Below, one piece after another: positions 1 through 7,866 of a stretch of 28,033 nucleotides of DNA. Numbering within the stretch: the stretch's first letter is position 1; each line of letters begins with the position of its first letter. This stretch comes from Rhodospirillaceae bacterium. Its GTDB lineage: Bacteria; Pseudomonadota; Alphaproteobacteria; UBA8366. Under the pieces are notes generated by a model. The model did not search any database and was not told where the DNA came from. It saw only the letters and a program-made list of their open reading frames with translations. The position numbers and the translations under genes were made by a program. The stretch is taken from positions 61,051 through 89,083 of the forward strand of contig PBKG01000008.1 of the NCBI GenBank assembly GCA_002722095.1. The letters are read 5' to 3'.

Positions 1-1026
1 TTGTGTCATCGCATCGAACTTCCAGACGATTTCGAGCGTGATCGGGTCGAACTCCAAGACACGAGAATGATCCCGGAGCGCGTTCCAGGTGCCGTCGGGC
101 GCGCCGGGATTGGGAGCGCCGTAACCCGCAGCTCCGCCATTGTCGAAAACAAGAATATTTCCGGCCCCCGGAAGGCCTTGGGGGATCATGTGCGCATGGT
201 GCGGCCCGATGATGCATTCGAGTTTCTTGAGGGCGGGATCGCGATCGTAATCGGGGCCAACCTTCCAGACGATCTCTCCGGTCTGCTTGGAGATGATGTA
301 GACCATGGTGGCGCGGTCGTCGGTGATGATGTTGTCCGGGTGGAAGCGTTCGTCGCCCGCATCGAACCATTTGTTGGGTCCGACATAAGAACAGGTGTTT
401 TGGAAGACGCCATTTTGGTTGCGGCAGCGGCGCATGATCGCGTTTCTTGATTCTTCGCTCCAACCGAATTGATCGAAATTTTCTGCGGGCATCCAATCCC
501 AGAGAATTTCGCCCTCCCAGGAAACTTCGACCAACCGCGTCGCGCGCGGTAGGAAATCGCGGGTGATCTCGGGCCATTCGCCGGTACGATAGCTCAAAAA
601 TAAGGTCTTTCCGTTTTCGACCTTGGGCTCCATGTCGGGGACGTAGTAGCCAACAGGACAACCTTCGCGCACGACATCGTGGTTTTGGCGTGCGGTCCAA
701 TGCTTTGCGCCACCATATTCCATTTCATCCGCTTTGTTGAAGCTCCATTCGACGTCACCATCCCAATTCTCCTGAATTAGGTCATCGGCGCCGTAGACAT
801 GCTCATAGTGATCGGTCACTCGGCCGGTTTGGCCGCCAAGGATGTGTCCGCCCGGCATCATGTTGACCATGAAATTGGTAAATTTCGGCCACGTGCGGAG
901 GGCGTTTCCGTTCATGTCGATTAACACGGCACCGACACCATCTTTCTTGGACGGATAGATGGTGAGCCCGTTGAAGCATTTTTCCGGTTGGTAGATGGTC
1001 GTGCCTGTGGGAAATACGGATTGCAT
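1..1026 (-). CDS. Arylsulfotransferase (ASST) family protein, C-terminus cut by window edge
   Basis: The reverse strand is open from an ATG at 1026 to the window edge, giving 342 residues without a stop. The protein has the repeated short beta-propeller-like segments of the arylsulfotransferase family, for example 'TGEIVWKVGPDYDRDP', 'GPHHAHMIPQGLPGAGN' and 'FDNGGAAGYGAP', with several conserved His residues. ASST enzymes move sulfate from one phenolic sulfate ester to another phenol. Many members are periplasmic, but this one starts MQSVFPTGTTIYQ with no signal peptide, so a cytoplasmic location is likely if the start is right. No strong ribosome binding site precedes the ATG and the frame stays open a little further upstream. 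It is divergent from the TauE-type gene with 98 bases between the starts. The family call is good; the substrate is unknown and some members have no demonstrated sulfotransferase activity. Confidence 0.8.
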   Translation of the reverse strand, partial: MQSVFPTGTTIYQPEKCFNGLTIYPSKKDGVGAVLIDMNGNALRTWPKFTNFMVNMMPGGHILGGQTGRVTDHYEHVYGADDLIQENWDGDVEWSFNKADEMEYGGAKHWTARQNHDVVREGCPVGYYVPDMEPKVENGKTLFLSYRTGEWPEITRDFLPRATRLVEVSWEGEILWDWMPAENFDQFGWSEESRNAIMRRCRNQNGVFQNTCSYVGPNKWFDAGDERFHPDNIITDDRATMVYIISKQTGEIVWKVGPDYDRDPALKKLECIIGPHHAHMIPQGLPGAGNILVFDNGGAAGYGAPNPGAPDGTWNALRDHSRVLEFDPITLEIVWKFDAMTQ

Positions 1027-1124
1027 GGGTAAGCGCTCTTGCGGCTGGTTAAAGATAGAACGGCGCGCAGCATACAGTAGTTGTTCCGTCGGGCCTATCA
1101 TGGGGCTTCAACAAGGCGAAAGAC

Positions 1125-1868
1125 GTGTCTGAAGAGTTGATCATATTGAACCTTGTCGTGTTCGGCGCTGCGGTGTTGCAATCCGCTGCGGGATTCGGTT
1201 TTGGCGTGGTTGCAGGCCCGGTTTTGCTGTTGCAGATGAACAGCGCCGATGCGGTGACCGTGAGCATCTTGCTTAATTTGGTGGTTGCGGGTGTGTTGAC
1301 GCCGACACTCTGGCCCTATCGGGCCAAAGTACTCCTTAACAAGTTGGTCATAAGCAGCCTGCTAGGGTTGCCACTCGGCGTATGGATTTTGATTTCGATC
1401 GACTTTGTGACCCTCAAACTGCTAGCCGGGATCGCAGTTTTGCTTGCCGCCATTTCCGTTTTGTGGCGGAGGCCCGAAACACAGGCTATTGACGACGAAG
1501 CTGGGGACCGGGGCGCAATTCCGTTTCTGATTGGCGGGCTGGCGGGGGTAATGGGCGGCAGTCTAGCGATGCCAGGCCCCGCGCCGGCGGCTTGGATGGC
1601 CAAGCACGATTACGGGAAACAGTCGGTGCGCTCGACGATCTTGGCTTTGTTCCTCTTCGTTTATGCGGGCGCTCTCATCCTGCATATAGGTATCAATGGT
1701 TTTTTGGCATCGGTGCTTTGGCAAAGCGCTGCGCTATTACCGGCGACCTTAGTCGGAATCTATGTCGGCGGTCGTCTGGTCGGTCACTTAAGCGAAAGCT
1801 TCTTTAAAGGCCTGATTTTGATCGTACTCGCGGGATCGGCGGGCTCTTTATTCTGGTCGATACTATAG
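1125..1868 (+). CDS. TauE/SafE family sulfite/anion exporter-like membrane protein
   Basis: A 247-residue, very hydrophobic protein with about eight predicted membrane segments. It carries the family's glycine-rich motif early on (SAAGFGFGVVAGP, about residues 21-33) and a second glycine-rich repeat in the C-terminal half (GGLAGVMGGSLAMPGP), matching the internal duplication of TauE/SafE permeases. Family members are linked to export of sulfite, sulfoacetate or other organic anions, often beside sulfonate-degradation genes. The GTG at 1125 is preceded by AAGG about 10 bases upstream; the ATG at 1100 is in another frame. The gene is convergent with the alpha/beta hydrolase, leaving 11 bases between stops. 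The family is clear; the substrate cannot be read from sequence. Confidence 0.85.
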   Translation: MSEELIILNLVVFGAAVLQSAAGFGFGVVAGPVLLLQMNSADAVTVSILLNLVVAGVLTPTLWPYRAKVLLNKLVISSLLGLPLGVWILISIDFVTLKLLAGIAVLLAAISVLWRRPETQAIDDEAGDRGAIPFLIGGLAGVMGGSLAMPGPAPAAWMAKHDYGKQSVRSTILALFLFVYAGALILHIGINGFLASVLWQSAALLPATLVGIYVGGRLVGHLSESFFKGLILIVLAGSAGSLFWSIL

Positions 1869-1869
1869 G

Positions 1870-1893
1870 GCGCGTTGCTTTAATCGAACGCGC
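1870..1893. terminator. Possible bidirectional hairpin between convergent genes
   Basis: A 7-bp GC-rich inverted repeat (GCGCGTT at 1870-1876, AACGCGC at 1887-1893) with a 10-base loop lies at the tail-to-tail junction of the TauE-type gene and the alpha/beta hydrolase gene. There is no clear T-run on either side, so it is only a weak terminator candidate. Confidence 0.3.
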
Positions 1894-2635
1894 GCCTGTG
1901 GGTTTGAAGAAACATCCGTATATGGCGAACCGCCAAGGGGATTTTGTCCTCGGTGTCCTTCCACGGGTAAAGGCTCACTTGCGCGTTCGGCGCCAGCATG
2001 GCTGCTTCCATCGCAACCTTGTAGGGATGGCCCGTGGCGTCGTCGGGAAGGATCAGTACGGGCGTTTGACAGTTGCGCACATCGTCGCGCGTGACCGAAA
2101 TGACAAAGTCGGGGTCGGAGCGGTACATGGTAGTGAGGAATGCTTCGACGTCCTCTATCGAAATGTCTTCGCGGGTCTCGGCGAGCGCCTTGCCCCAAAC
2201 CTTCATATTGTTTTCGAAAAAGTAATCCGGCATTTCAGGACGAAAGCCGCTCGGCTGTGTCAGCACCGATGCGACAACACGCTCTTCCGCGCGGCGCAGG
2301 AGATGCCAGGTCAATGGACCGCCAATGCAGAAACCAAGCGTGAGAAACCTGTCCAGTCCGAGGTGGTCCGCAAGACCAAGAAGATCATCGGTATATGACT
2401 CCCACGGTCCGTCGATTTCGAGCGGGCCCGTAGATTGCCCGCCGGCAGAATTGCGCCGGTCGAAAGTGATGCAACGGAACTCGTTCTTGAATTCCTCCAC
2501 GGGGTTGTAGGGCGCGTCGGTCGTCGCCTTGGTCATGTCCCCGTTCAATCCGCCGCCAGGGATCAGGAGTAACGGCGGTCCGTCACCGGCTTCCTCGTAG
2601 TGAATGCGGACGGGACCGTTTTCATAAAAAGGCAT
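1880..2635 (-). CDS. Alpha/beta hydrolase with a Cys nucleophile elbow
   Basis: A 251-residue alpha/beta-hydrolase fold protein without a signal peptide. The oxyanion region is LLLIPGGGLNGD (about residues 23-34) and the nucleophile elbow is GFCIGG with Cys103 where most members have Ser, as in dienelactone hydrolase (GYCxGG). The candidate acid is Asp198 or Asp199 in LPDDATGHP, and the candidate base is His238 in AVRHIRMF. An AGGAACG ribosome binding site sits about 8 bases before the ATG. It follows the CaiB-type CoA-transferase gene by 11 bases on the same strand, so the two are probably co-transcribed and may act on related acyl or ester substrates. The fold is certain; the substrate is unknown. 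Related proteins are usually annotated only as alpha/beta hydrolase. Confidence 0.85.
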   Translation of the reverse strand: MPFYENGPVRIHYEEAGDGPPLLLIPGGGLNGDMTKATTDAPYNPVEEFKNEFRCITFDRRNSAGGQSTGPLEIDGPWESYTDDLLGLADHLGLDRFLTLGFCIGGPLTWHLLRRAEERVVASVLTQPSGFRPEMPDYFFENNMKVWGKALAETREDISIEDVEAFLTTMYRSDPDFVISVTRDDVRNCQTPVLILPDDATGHPYKVAMEAAMLAPNAQVSLYPWKDTEDKIPLAVRHIRMFLQTHRRAFD

Positions 2636-2646
2636 TGGCAGCGTTC

Positions 2647-3840
2647 CTAAATCACGTTTCGGTCGCGGAAGTCGGCGATTTCGTCGTCGCTAAATCCCGC
2701 TTCGACGAGGATCTCGTCGGAATGCTCGCCTGCTTCCGGCGGCGCTTTGACGAAGTCGTGCGGCGTTCGCGACATCCGGATCGCCTGATTGACCAGGCTG
2801 ATATCGCCGAGTTCTCCCGAATGCACGCTTTTCTGCATTTCCAGGTGCTCGACTTGAGGGTCAGAGAAGACTTTGTCGATATCGTAAATCTGCCCACAGG
2901 GGACACCGGATTCGTTCAGGCTTTCGACCCATTCATCGCTCGACTTGGTTTTGAGCAGTTCGGCGATTTCGGCGTTCAGTGCATCCCGGTTCGCCGAGCG
3001 GGATTCCGCTTCCTTATAGTCGGGATGTTCGATCCAATCTTCGCGATCGACCGCTTTTGCGAACCGGCGCCAGATCAGGTTGCCGGCAACTGCGATATTG
3101 ATGAATCCGTCCGTTGTTTGGAAAACGCCGGTCGGAATGGATGTCGGGTGATTGTTGCCGGCTTGCTGCGGCACTTCTCCGGCCAGCGTCCAACGCGCAG
3201 CTTGGAAGTCGAGCATAAAAATCATCGCCTGGAGGAGGGACGTATGCACCCATTGTCCTTCGCCCGAGGCTTCACGTTCCAGCAGGGCAATCATGATGCC
3301 TTGCGCGCAGAGCATGCCGGCACAAAGGTCGGCGATCGGGATACCGACACGCACCGGGCCTTGGCCGGGCAAGCCGGTAATGGACATCAGCCCGCCCATG
3401 CCTTGGGCGATTTGGTCGAATCCTGGCCGCTTGGCATAGGGGCCGTCTTGCCCGAAGCCCGAAATACTGCCGAGGATAATTTTCGGATTGATCGCTTTCA
3501 GGGAGTCGTAGTCGATGCCGAGCCGCGCCTTCACGTCCGGGCGATAATTCTCCACAACAACGTCTGCGTTTTCTACCAGGCGCTTGAAGATTTTAATCCC
3601 GTCTTCCTCTTTCAAATTAAGGGTCAAACTACGCTTGTTACGGTGAAGGTTCTGAAAGTCCGGCCCATGGCGGGCACCCCCCAATGCGTTTCCGCCTTCG
3701 AGTGCGGGCGGTAGCTCAACCTTAATGACATTCGCGCCCCAATCGGCGAGTTGTCGTACGCATGTGGGGCCGGAACGGACCCTTGTTAGATCAAGTACGG
3801 TGTATCGCGATAGAGCCTTGCTGGCGGCTTCGAATGGCAT
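2647..3840 (-). CDS. CaiB/BaiF (family III) CoA-transferase
   Basis: A 397-residue class III CoA-transferase, the usual length for the family. These enzymes move CoA between carboxylic acids through an aspartyl-CoA thioester. Visible motifs are VLDLTRVRSGPTCVRQLADWGANVIKVE near the N-terminus (shown in parts: VLDLTR, LADWGA, VIKVE), NLHRNKRSLTLNLK (about 64-77), VVVENYRP (104-111 region) and GFGQDGPYAKRPGFDQ, where Asp142 is the probable catalytic Asp. I chose the ATG at 3840 because a GGAG site lies about 9 bases upstream and the conserved region begins straight after it; the frame is open back to 4008 but that stretch is unrelated and overlaps the livH start region. It heads an operon with the downstream hydrolase and is divergent from the liv importer. 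Substrate acids cannot be deduced. Confidence 0.9.
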   Translation of the reverse strand: MPFEAASKALSRYTVLDLTRVRSGPTCVRQLADWGANVIKVELPPALEGGNALGGARHGPDFQNLHRNKRSLTLNLKEEDGIKIFKRLVENADVVVENYRPDVKARLGIDYDSLKAINPKIILGSISGFGQDGPYAKRPGFDQIAQGMGGLMSITGLPGQGPVRVGIPIADLCAGMLCAQGIMIALLEREASGEGQWVHTSLLQAMIFMLDFQAARWTLAGEVPQQAGNNHPTSIPTGVFQTTDGFINIAVAGNLIWRRFAKAVDREDWIEHPDYKEAESRSANRDALNAEIAELLKTKSSDEWVESLNESGVPCGQIYDIDKVFSDPQVEHLEMQKSVHSGELGDISLVNQAIRMSRTPHDFVKAPPEAGEHSDEILVEAGFSDDEIADFRDRNVI

Positions 3841-3987
3841 GGATTTTTCTCCAATTTTACCCTGGAAATTGAACCGGCTGTCTAACATGGCCGGACGGTT
3901 CAAGGCCAGCGTTGAGGCGGTTGCGGTGCCGCCGTCGATATGTTCGACTTTGAGCGATTCGTCAGCCGCGCGGTCCGCATTTCCGAT

Positions 3988-4902
3988 ATGGAATATTTCA
4001 CACAGCAACTGATTAACGGCATCACTCTAGGGTCGATCTACGGCCTGATCGCCATCGGTTACACCATGGTTTACGGCATTATCGGCATGATCAATTTCGC
4101 CCATGGCGAAATCTTCATGATCGGTGCTTTCAATGCGTTGATTTTCTATTTGCTGGCAGTGGGACTGGGATTCAGCTTCGTGCCATTCGCCTTGGTCGTT
4201 GTACTGTTGTTGGCAATGGTATTCACGGCGGCATATGGCTGGGCGGTCGAACGCCTTGCCTATCGTCCGCTCCGGGGCTCTTTTCGATTGGCACCGCTCA
4301 TTTCTGCGATCGGCATGTCGATCGCGTTGCAAAATTACGTACAGCTCATGCAGGGCGCGCGATCCAAGACGCTGCAGCCTTTGGTCGAGGGCGGGTTTAC
4401 CTTCTGGAAAATAGGTGAATCCACTGTATCGCTAAGTTTTATGCAGTTGTTGATCGTCGCCACCACAGTGGTGTTGATGACGGTTTTTTCGATCGTTATC
4501 GCCAAAACCGCGCTCGGTCGCGCACAACGGGCGTGCGAGCAGGACCTGGTAATGGCGTCACTGGTCGGCATCGACGTCAATAAAACCATCTCATTGACCT
4601 TCATTCTGGGGGCCATGCTTGCGGCGGTCGCCGGCATGATGGTTCTGCTCAATTACGGCGTGATCGATTTCTATATTGGCTTCGTCGCCGGTATCAAAGC
4701 CTTTACCGCAGCGGTGTTGGGGGGCATCGGTTCTTTGCCGGGCGCGATGTTGGGCGGGCTTTTGATCGGCCTGATCGAGACCTTTTGGTCTGCGTATTTC
4801 ACGATCGAATATAAGGATGTCGCCGCCTTTTCGATCCTGATTTTGGTCCTGATTTTCCGTCCGTCGGGGCTGCTCGGCAAACCGGAAATCGAGAAGGTTT
4901 GA
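3988..4902 (+). CDS. livH: Branched-chain amino acid ABC transporter permease, LivH type
   Basis: A 304-residue inner-membrane permease, the normal LivH length, with about eight membrane segments. The N-terminus reads QQLINGITLGSIYGLIAIGY, then MVYGIIGMINFAHGEIFMIG, which is diagnostic of LivH. GIKAFTAAVLGGIGSLPGAM in the C-terminal part matches the EAA-like loop that contacts the ATPase. An upstream in-frame ATG at 3940 would add 16 residues not typical of the family, so I prefer 3988; neither start has a strong ribosome binding site. It is the first gene of a complete liv cluster and is divergent from the CoA-transferase operon (147 bases apart). It pairs with LivM to form the channel. Confidence 0.92.
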   Translation: MEYFTQQLINGITLGSIYGLIAIGYTMVYGIIGMINFAHGEIFMIGAFNALIFYLLAVGLGFSFVPFALVVVLLLAMVFTAAYGWAVERLAYRPLRGSFRLAPLISAIGMSIALQNYVQLMQGARSKTLQPLVEGGFTFWKIGESTVSLSFMQLLIVATTVVLMTVFSIVIAKTALGRAQRACEQDLVMASLVGIDVNKTISLTFILGAMLAAVAGMMVLLNYGVIDFYIGFVAGIKAFTAAVLGGIGSLPGAMLGGLLIGLIETFWSAYFTIEYKDVAAFSILILVLIFRPSGLLGKPEIEKV

Positions 4903-4904
4903 GT

Positions 4905-6218
4905 ATGGCCGTAAGCGCTGTCGATCGAACGGGGACAGACTGGTCCGCACATTTGCGCGATGCGGGCATAACAGCACTAATGACCCTGCCGCTTGCCTTT
5001 CCCATGTTCGGCTTTCGTCTGGTGGCCGGAGGTGAGGACCGGAACATAACCGCCCAAGGTACGGATATCGAAATCCGATTGGTCTGGGTTTTGATCGCGA
5101 TTGCCGCGGTGTTCCTCGGACGTCTCGCCATTTCCTACCTTAAAAGCGAACCCCATCTGCGGGACGCGGCAGCGGAAACGACGGCTTCGATAAAGGAAGG
5201 CTTCAGGACGACAGTTGGCCCATGGTTCGGCACGGGCCTGCTGGCACTCGCCGTGTTGTGGCCGGTCCTGCCTTTCGTCGACCGTTGGCTGTTGGATTTG
5301 GGAATTCTCGTTCTGACCTACATCATGCTGGGGTGGGGGCTCAATATCGTGGTTGGCCTCGCAGGGCTGCTCGATCTCGGTTACGTCGCCTTCTATGCGG
5401 TCGGCGCGTATTCCTACGCGCTAATCGCACTCAATTTCGATCTTTCCTTTTGGCAATGTTTGCCGCTTGCCGGTTTGTTTGCAGCCCTTTTCGGCATTTT
5501 GCTCGGTTTCCCGGTGCTGCGGCTACGAGGCGATTACCTCGCCATCGTCACCCTTGGGTTCGGCGAGATCATTCGGATTATTTTGCTGAATTGGTACGAG
5601 CTCACCAAAGGGCCCGATGGATTGAGCGGCATACCGCGACCGAGTTTTTTCGGGCTGCCGTTCAGCAATAGCGGTAAGGAAACGAGCTTCCATTCCTTTT
5701 TCGGTCTCGACTACGCCTCGATCCATCGGATCGTGTTTTTGTATTACTTGATCTTGGCGCTCGCGTTATTGACCAATCTCTTTACCGAACGTATTCGCCG
5801 ATTGCCGGTCGGACGCGCTTGGGAAGCGCTTCGCGAAGACGAAATCGCCTGCCGTGCCCTTGGAATAAATCCGCGCAACACCAAACTCACCGCGTTTGCG
5901 GTCGGGGCGATGTTTGCAGGCTTTGCGGGGTCGTTTTTTGCGACACGGCAAGGGTTTATCAGCCCTGAAAGTTTTACCTTCATCGAATCAGCGATCATTC
6001 TTGCGATTGTCGTATTGGGCGGTATGGGCAGCCAAATGGGTGTTGTTCTGGCGGCGGTCTTCCTGATTGGTATGACAGAGCTGTTCCGTGAACTGGAGCA
6101 ATTTCGCATGCTCGCCTTTGGAGGCGGCATGGTTGCGATCATGGTCTGGCGGCCACGGGGCCTGTTGACCAAACGGGAACCGACCGTCCGTTCGCAGAAA
6201 ATAGTGGAAGAGCGATGA
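4905..6218 (+). CDS. livM: Branched-chain amino acid ABC transporter permease, LivM type
   Basis: A 437-residue permease that partners LivH. The first roughly 120 residues hold extra membrane segments, as in long LivM proteins. The core then shows YIMLGWGLNIVVGLAGLLDL, GYVAFYAVGAYSYAL and a C-terminal GGMGSQMG loop. The ATG at 4905 has GAGAAGG about 8 bases upstream; a TTG at 4899 overlapping the livH stop is possible but less likely. The stop overlaps the livG start (ATGA), so translation of the two is probably coupled. Confidence 0.92.
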   Translation: MAVSAVDRTGTDWSAHLRDAGITALMTLPLAFPMFGFRLVAGGEDRNITAQGTDIEIRLVWVLIAIAAVFLGRLAISYLKSEPHLRDAAAETTASIKEGFRTTVGPWFGTGLLALAVLWPVLPFVDRWLLDLGILVLTYIMLGWGLNIVVGLAGLLDLGYVAFYAVGAYSYALIALNFDLSFWQCLPLAGLFAALFGILLGFPVLRLRGDYLAIVTLGFGEIIRIILLNWYELTKGPDGLSGIPRPSFFGLPFSNSGKETSFHSFFGLDYASIHRIVFLYYLILALALLTNLFTERIRRLPVGRAWEALREDEIACRALGINPRNTKLTAFAVGAMFAGFAGSFFATRQGFISPESFTFIESAIILAIVVLGGMGSQMGVVLAAVFLIGMTELFRELEQFRMLAFGGGMVAIMVWRPRGLLTKREPTVRSQKIVEER

Positions 6219-7069
6219 CCGTGCCGCTGCTCGATGTGGAAGGACTCACCATGCAGTTCGGCGGTCTCACCGCCGTCGACGCGGTTTCGTTCCAGGTTGC
6301 CGAAAACGGTATTACCGCAATTATTGGGCCTAACGGCGCGGGAAAAACGACCGTGTTCAATTGCCTTACCGGTTTCTATCGGCCGACCGCCGGACGGATC
6401 GAAATGCATGCGGCGGAACAAACGCACCGACTGGAGCGTCTCGAGGGGTTCAAAATCGCCCAACGTGCCAAGGTAGCGCGCACCTTTCAGAACATACGCT
6501 TGTTCCCACGTATGTCCGTACTGGAGAACCTTGTTGTCGCCCAACATAACGAATTGATGCGGGCTTCCGGTTTCAGCATTTTTGGTCTGTTGGGCCTGCC
6601 GAGTTATGCGCGTGCCGAAGCAGAAGCGGTGAAGCGCGCCGAGGTCTGGCTCGAGAAGATCGCGCTCCTCGAGTTCGCCGATCAAGAGGCCGGTGAATTG
6701 CCCTACGGTAGCCAACGACTGCTCGAAATCGCCCGAGCGATGTGTTCGAAGCCCAAATTACTTTGCCTCGACGAACCGGCGGCCGGATTGAATGCAGCGG
6801 AATCCGCTGAACTTTCGCGCCTTATCGAAGACATCCGGAACGAAGGCGATTGCGCTGTATTGTTGATCGAGCATGACATGAGCGTGGTGATGCGTATTTC
6901 GGATCATGTCATCGTGCTCGACCATGGTGCCAAAATTGCCGATGGAACGCCCGAAGAGGTGCGGAACGATCCCCACGTAATTCGCGCCTATCTTGGCGAA
7001 GAAGACGACGAGCCACTGCCGGAGCTTATTGCTGCCGATCTTGCCGAAGAGGCGGGGGAGCATCCTTAA
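6215..7069 (+). CDS. livG: Branched-chain amino acid ABC transporter ATP-binding protein, LivG type
   Basis: A 284-residue ABC ATPase. The Walker A motif is GPNGAGKTT (about residues 39-47), followed by LTGFYRPTAGRI, the LivG-type insertion region, and TFQNIRLFPRMSVLEN around the Q-loop. The signature is LPYGSQRLLEIARA, Walker B is LLCLDEPAAGLN and the switch His lies in LLIEHDMSVVM. The C-terminal extension GTPEEVRNDPHVIRAYLG is typical of LivG. It overlaps livM by four bases and is followed by livF after one base. The acidic tail (EEDDEPLPELIAADLAEEAGE) is slightly longer than usual. Confidence 0.93.
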   Translation: MTVPLLDVEGLTMQFGGLTAVDAVSFQVAENGITAIIGPNGAGKTTVFNCLTGFYRPTAGRIEMHAAEQTHRLERLEGFKIAQRAKVARTFQNIRLFPRMSVLENLVVAQHNELMRASGFSIFGLLGLPSYARAEAEAVKRAEVWLEKIALLEFADQEAGELPYGSQRLLEIARAMCSKPKLLCLDEPAAGLNAAESAELSRLIEDIRNEGDCAVLLIEHDMSVVMRISDHVIVLDHGAKIADGTPEEVRNDPHVIRAYLGEEDDEPLPELIAADLAEEAGEHP

Positions 7070-7070
7070 A

Positions 7071-7781
7071 ATGGCGATGCTATCGGTCGAAGGGCTCAAA
7101 AGTGGTTACGGTAAGATCGAAGCCTTGAGAGGGCTCGATCTTGAGGTCGGAGAGGGGGAAATCGTAACCCTGATCGGTGCCAACGGTGCCGGGAAGACGA
7201 CCTTGCTGATGACGATCTGCGGAAACCCACGGGCGACGGCTGGTGTTGTTTCGTTCGATGGAACTGCTATCGACCAAATGCCAACCCACGAGATTATTCG
7301 CCTCGGCATTGCCCATGCGCCCGAAGGAAGGCGTATTTTCGCGCGGATGACAGTACTTGAGAATTTGCAATTGGGTACGCCCGGTATCGACGCGCCGACC
7401 GAACGGTTCGAGCAGGTTTATGATCTGTTTCCGATTTTGAAAGAACGCGGAGATCAACGGGGAGGGACGCTGTCCGGGGGCGAGCAACAAATGCTTGCGA
7501 TCGGCAGAGCTTTGATGGCGGCGCCGAAACTATTGCTGCTCGACGAGCCGTCGTTGGGGCTCGCACCGTTAATGGTGAAACGCATTTTCGAGGCGATCGG
7601 CGAGATTAATCGCAATCACGGCACGACCATATTGCTAGTGGAGCAGAATGCGCACCAAGCATTGCGTTTGGCGGATCGCGGCTACGTGCTGGTCAACGGC
7701 AAAATCACGCTTGCGGGCCCGAGTGACGACCTGTTGGCTAATCAAGAAGTTCGCAAGGCGTATTTGGAAGGCGGTCATTAG
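7071..7781 (+). CDS. livF: Branched-chain amino acid ABC transporter ATP-binding protein, LivF type
   Basis: A 236-residue ABC ATPase, the standard LivF size. Walker A is GANGAGKTT, the signature is LSGGEQQMLAIGRALM, Walker B is LLLLDEPSLGLAP and the switch His is replaced by Gln in LLVEQNAHQAL, as is normal for LivF. The start at 7071 is one base after the livG stop and is preceded by GGGGGAG in the end of livG; the frame is open further upstream inside livG, but that extension is not family-like. It pairs with LivG to power the LivHM channel. Confidence 0.93.
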   Translation: MAMLSVEGLKSGYGKIEALRGLDLEVGEGEIVTLIGANGAGKTTLLMTICGNPRATAGVVSFDGTAIDQMPTHEIIRLGIAHAPEGRRIFARMTVLENLQLGTPGIDAPTERFEQVYDLFPILKERGDQRGGTLSGGEQQMLAIGRALMAAPKLLLLDEPSLGLAPLMVKRIFEAIGEINRNHGTTILLVEQNAHQALRLADRGYVLVNGKITLAGPSDDLLANQEVRKAYLEGGH

Positions 7782-7866
7782 ATGGGTTTGCCGAAATTGT
7801 CGGCGATATGTGATATGACTGATAGCAACGTTACTGAAAAGAATTCGACTTCGTGGAGGCGTTCCA

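Noticed and set aside
2635..3714. Long open frame on the plus strand opposite the CoA-transferase
   Set aside because: The minus-strand frame gives a full family III CoA-transferase; the plus-strand translation has no recognisable domain and is a shadow.
5744..6715. Long open frame on the minus strand across livM and livG
   Set aside because: It crosses two well-supported genes and shows no domain.
6703..6745. LivG signature LPYGSQ instead of a Gln at the fifth position
   Set aside because: The LivG signature is known to vary at this position (YGDQ, YGSQ); all other ATPase motifs are intact.
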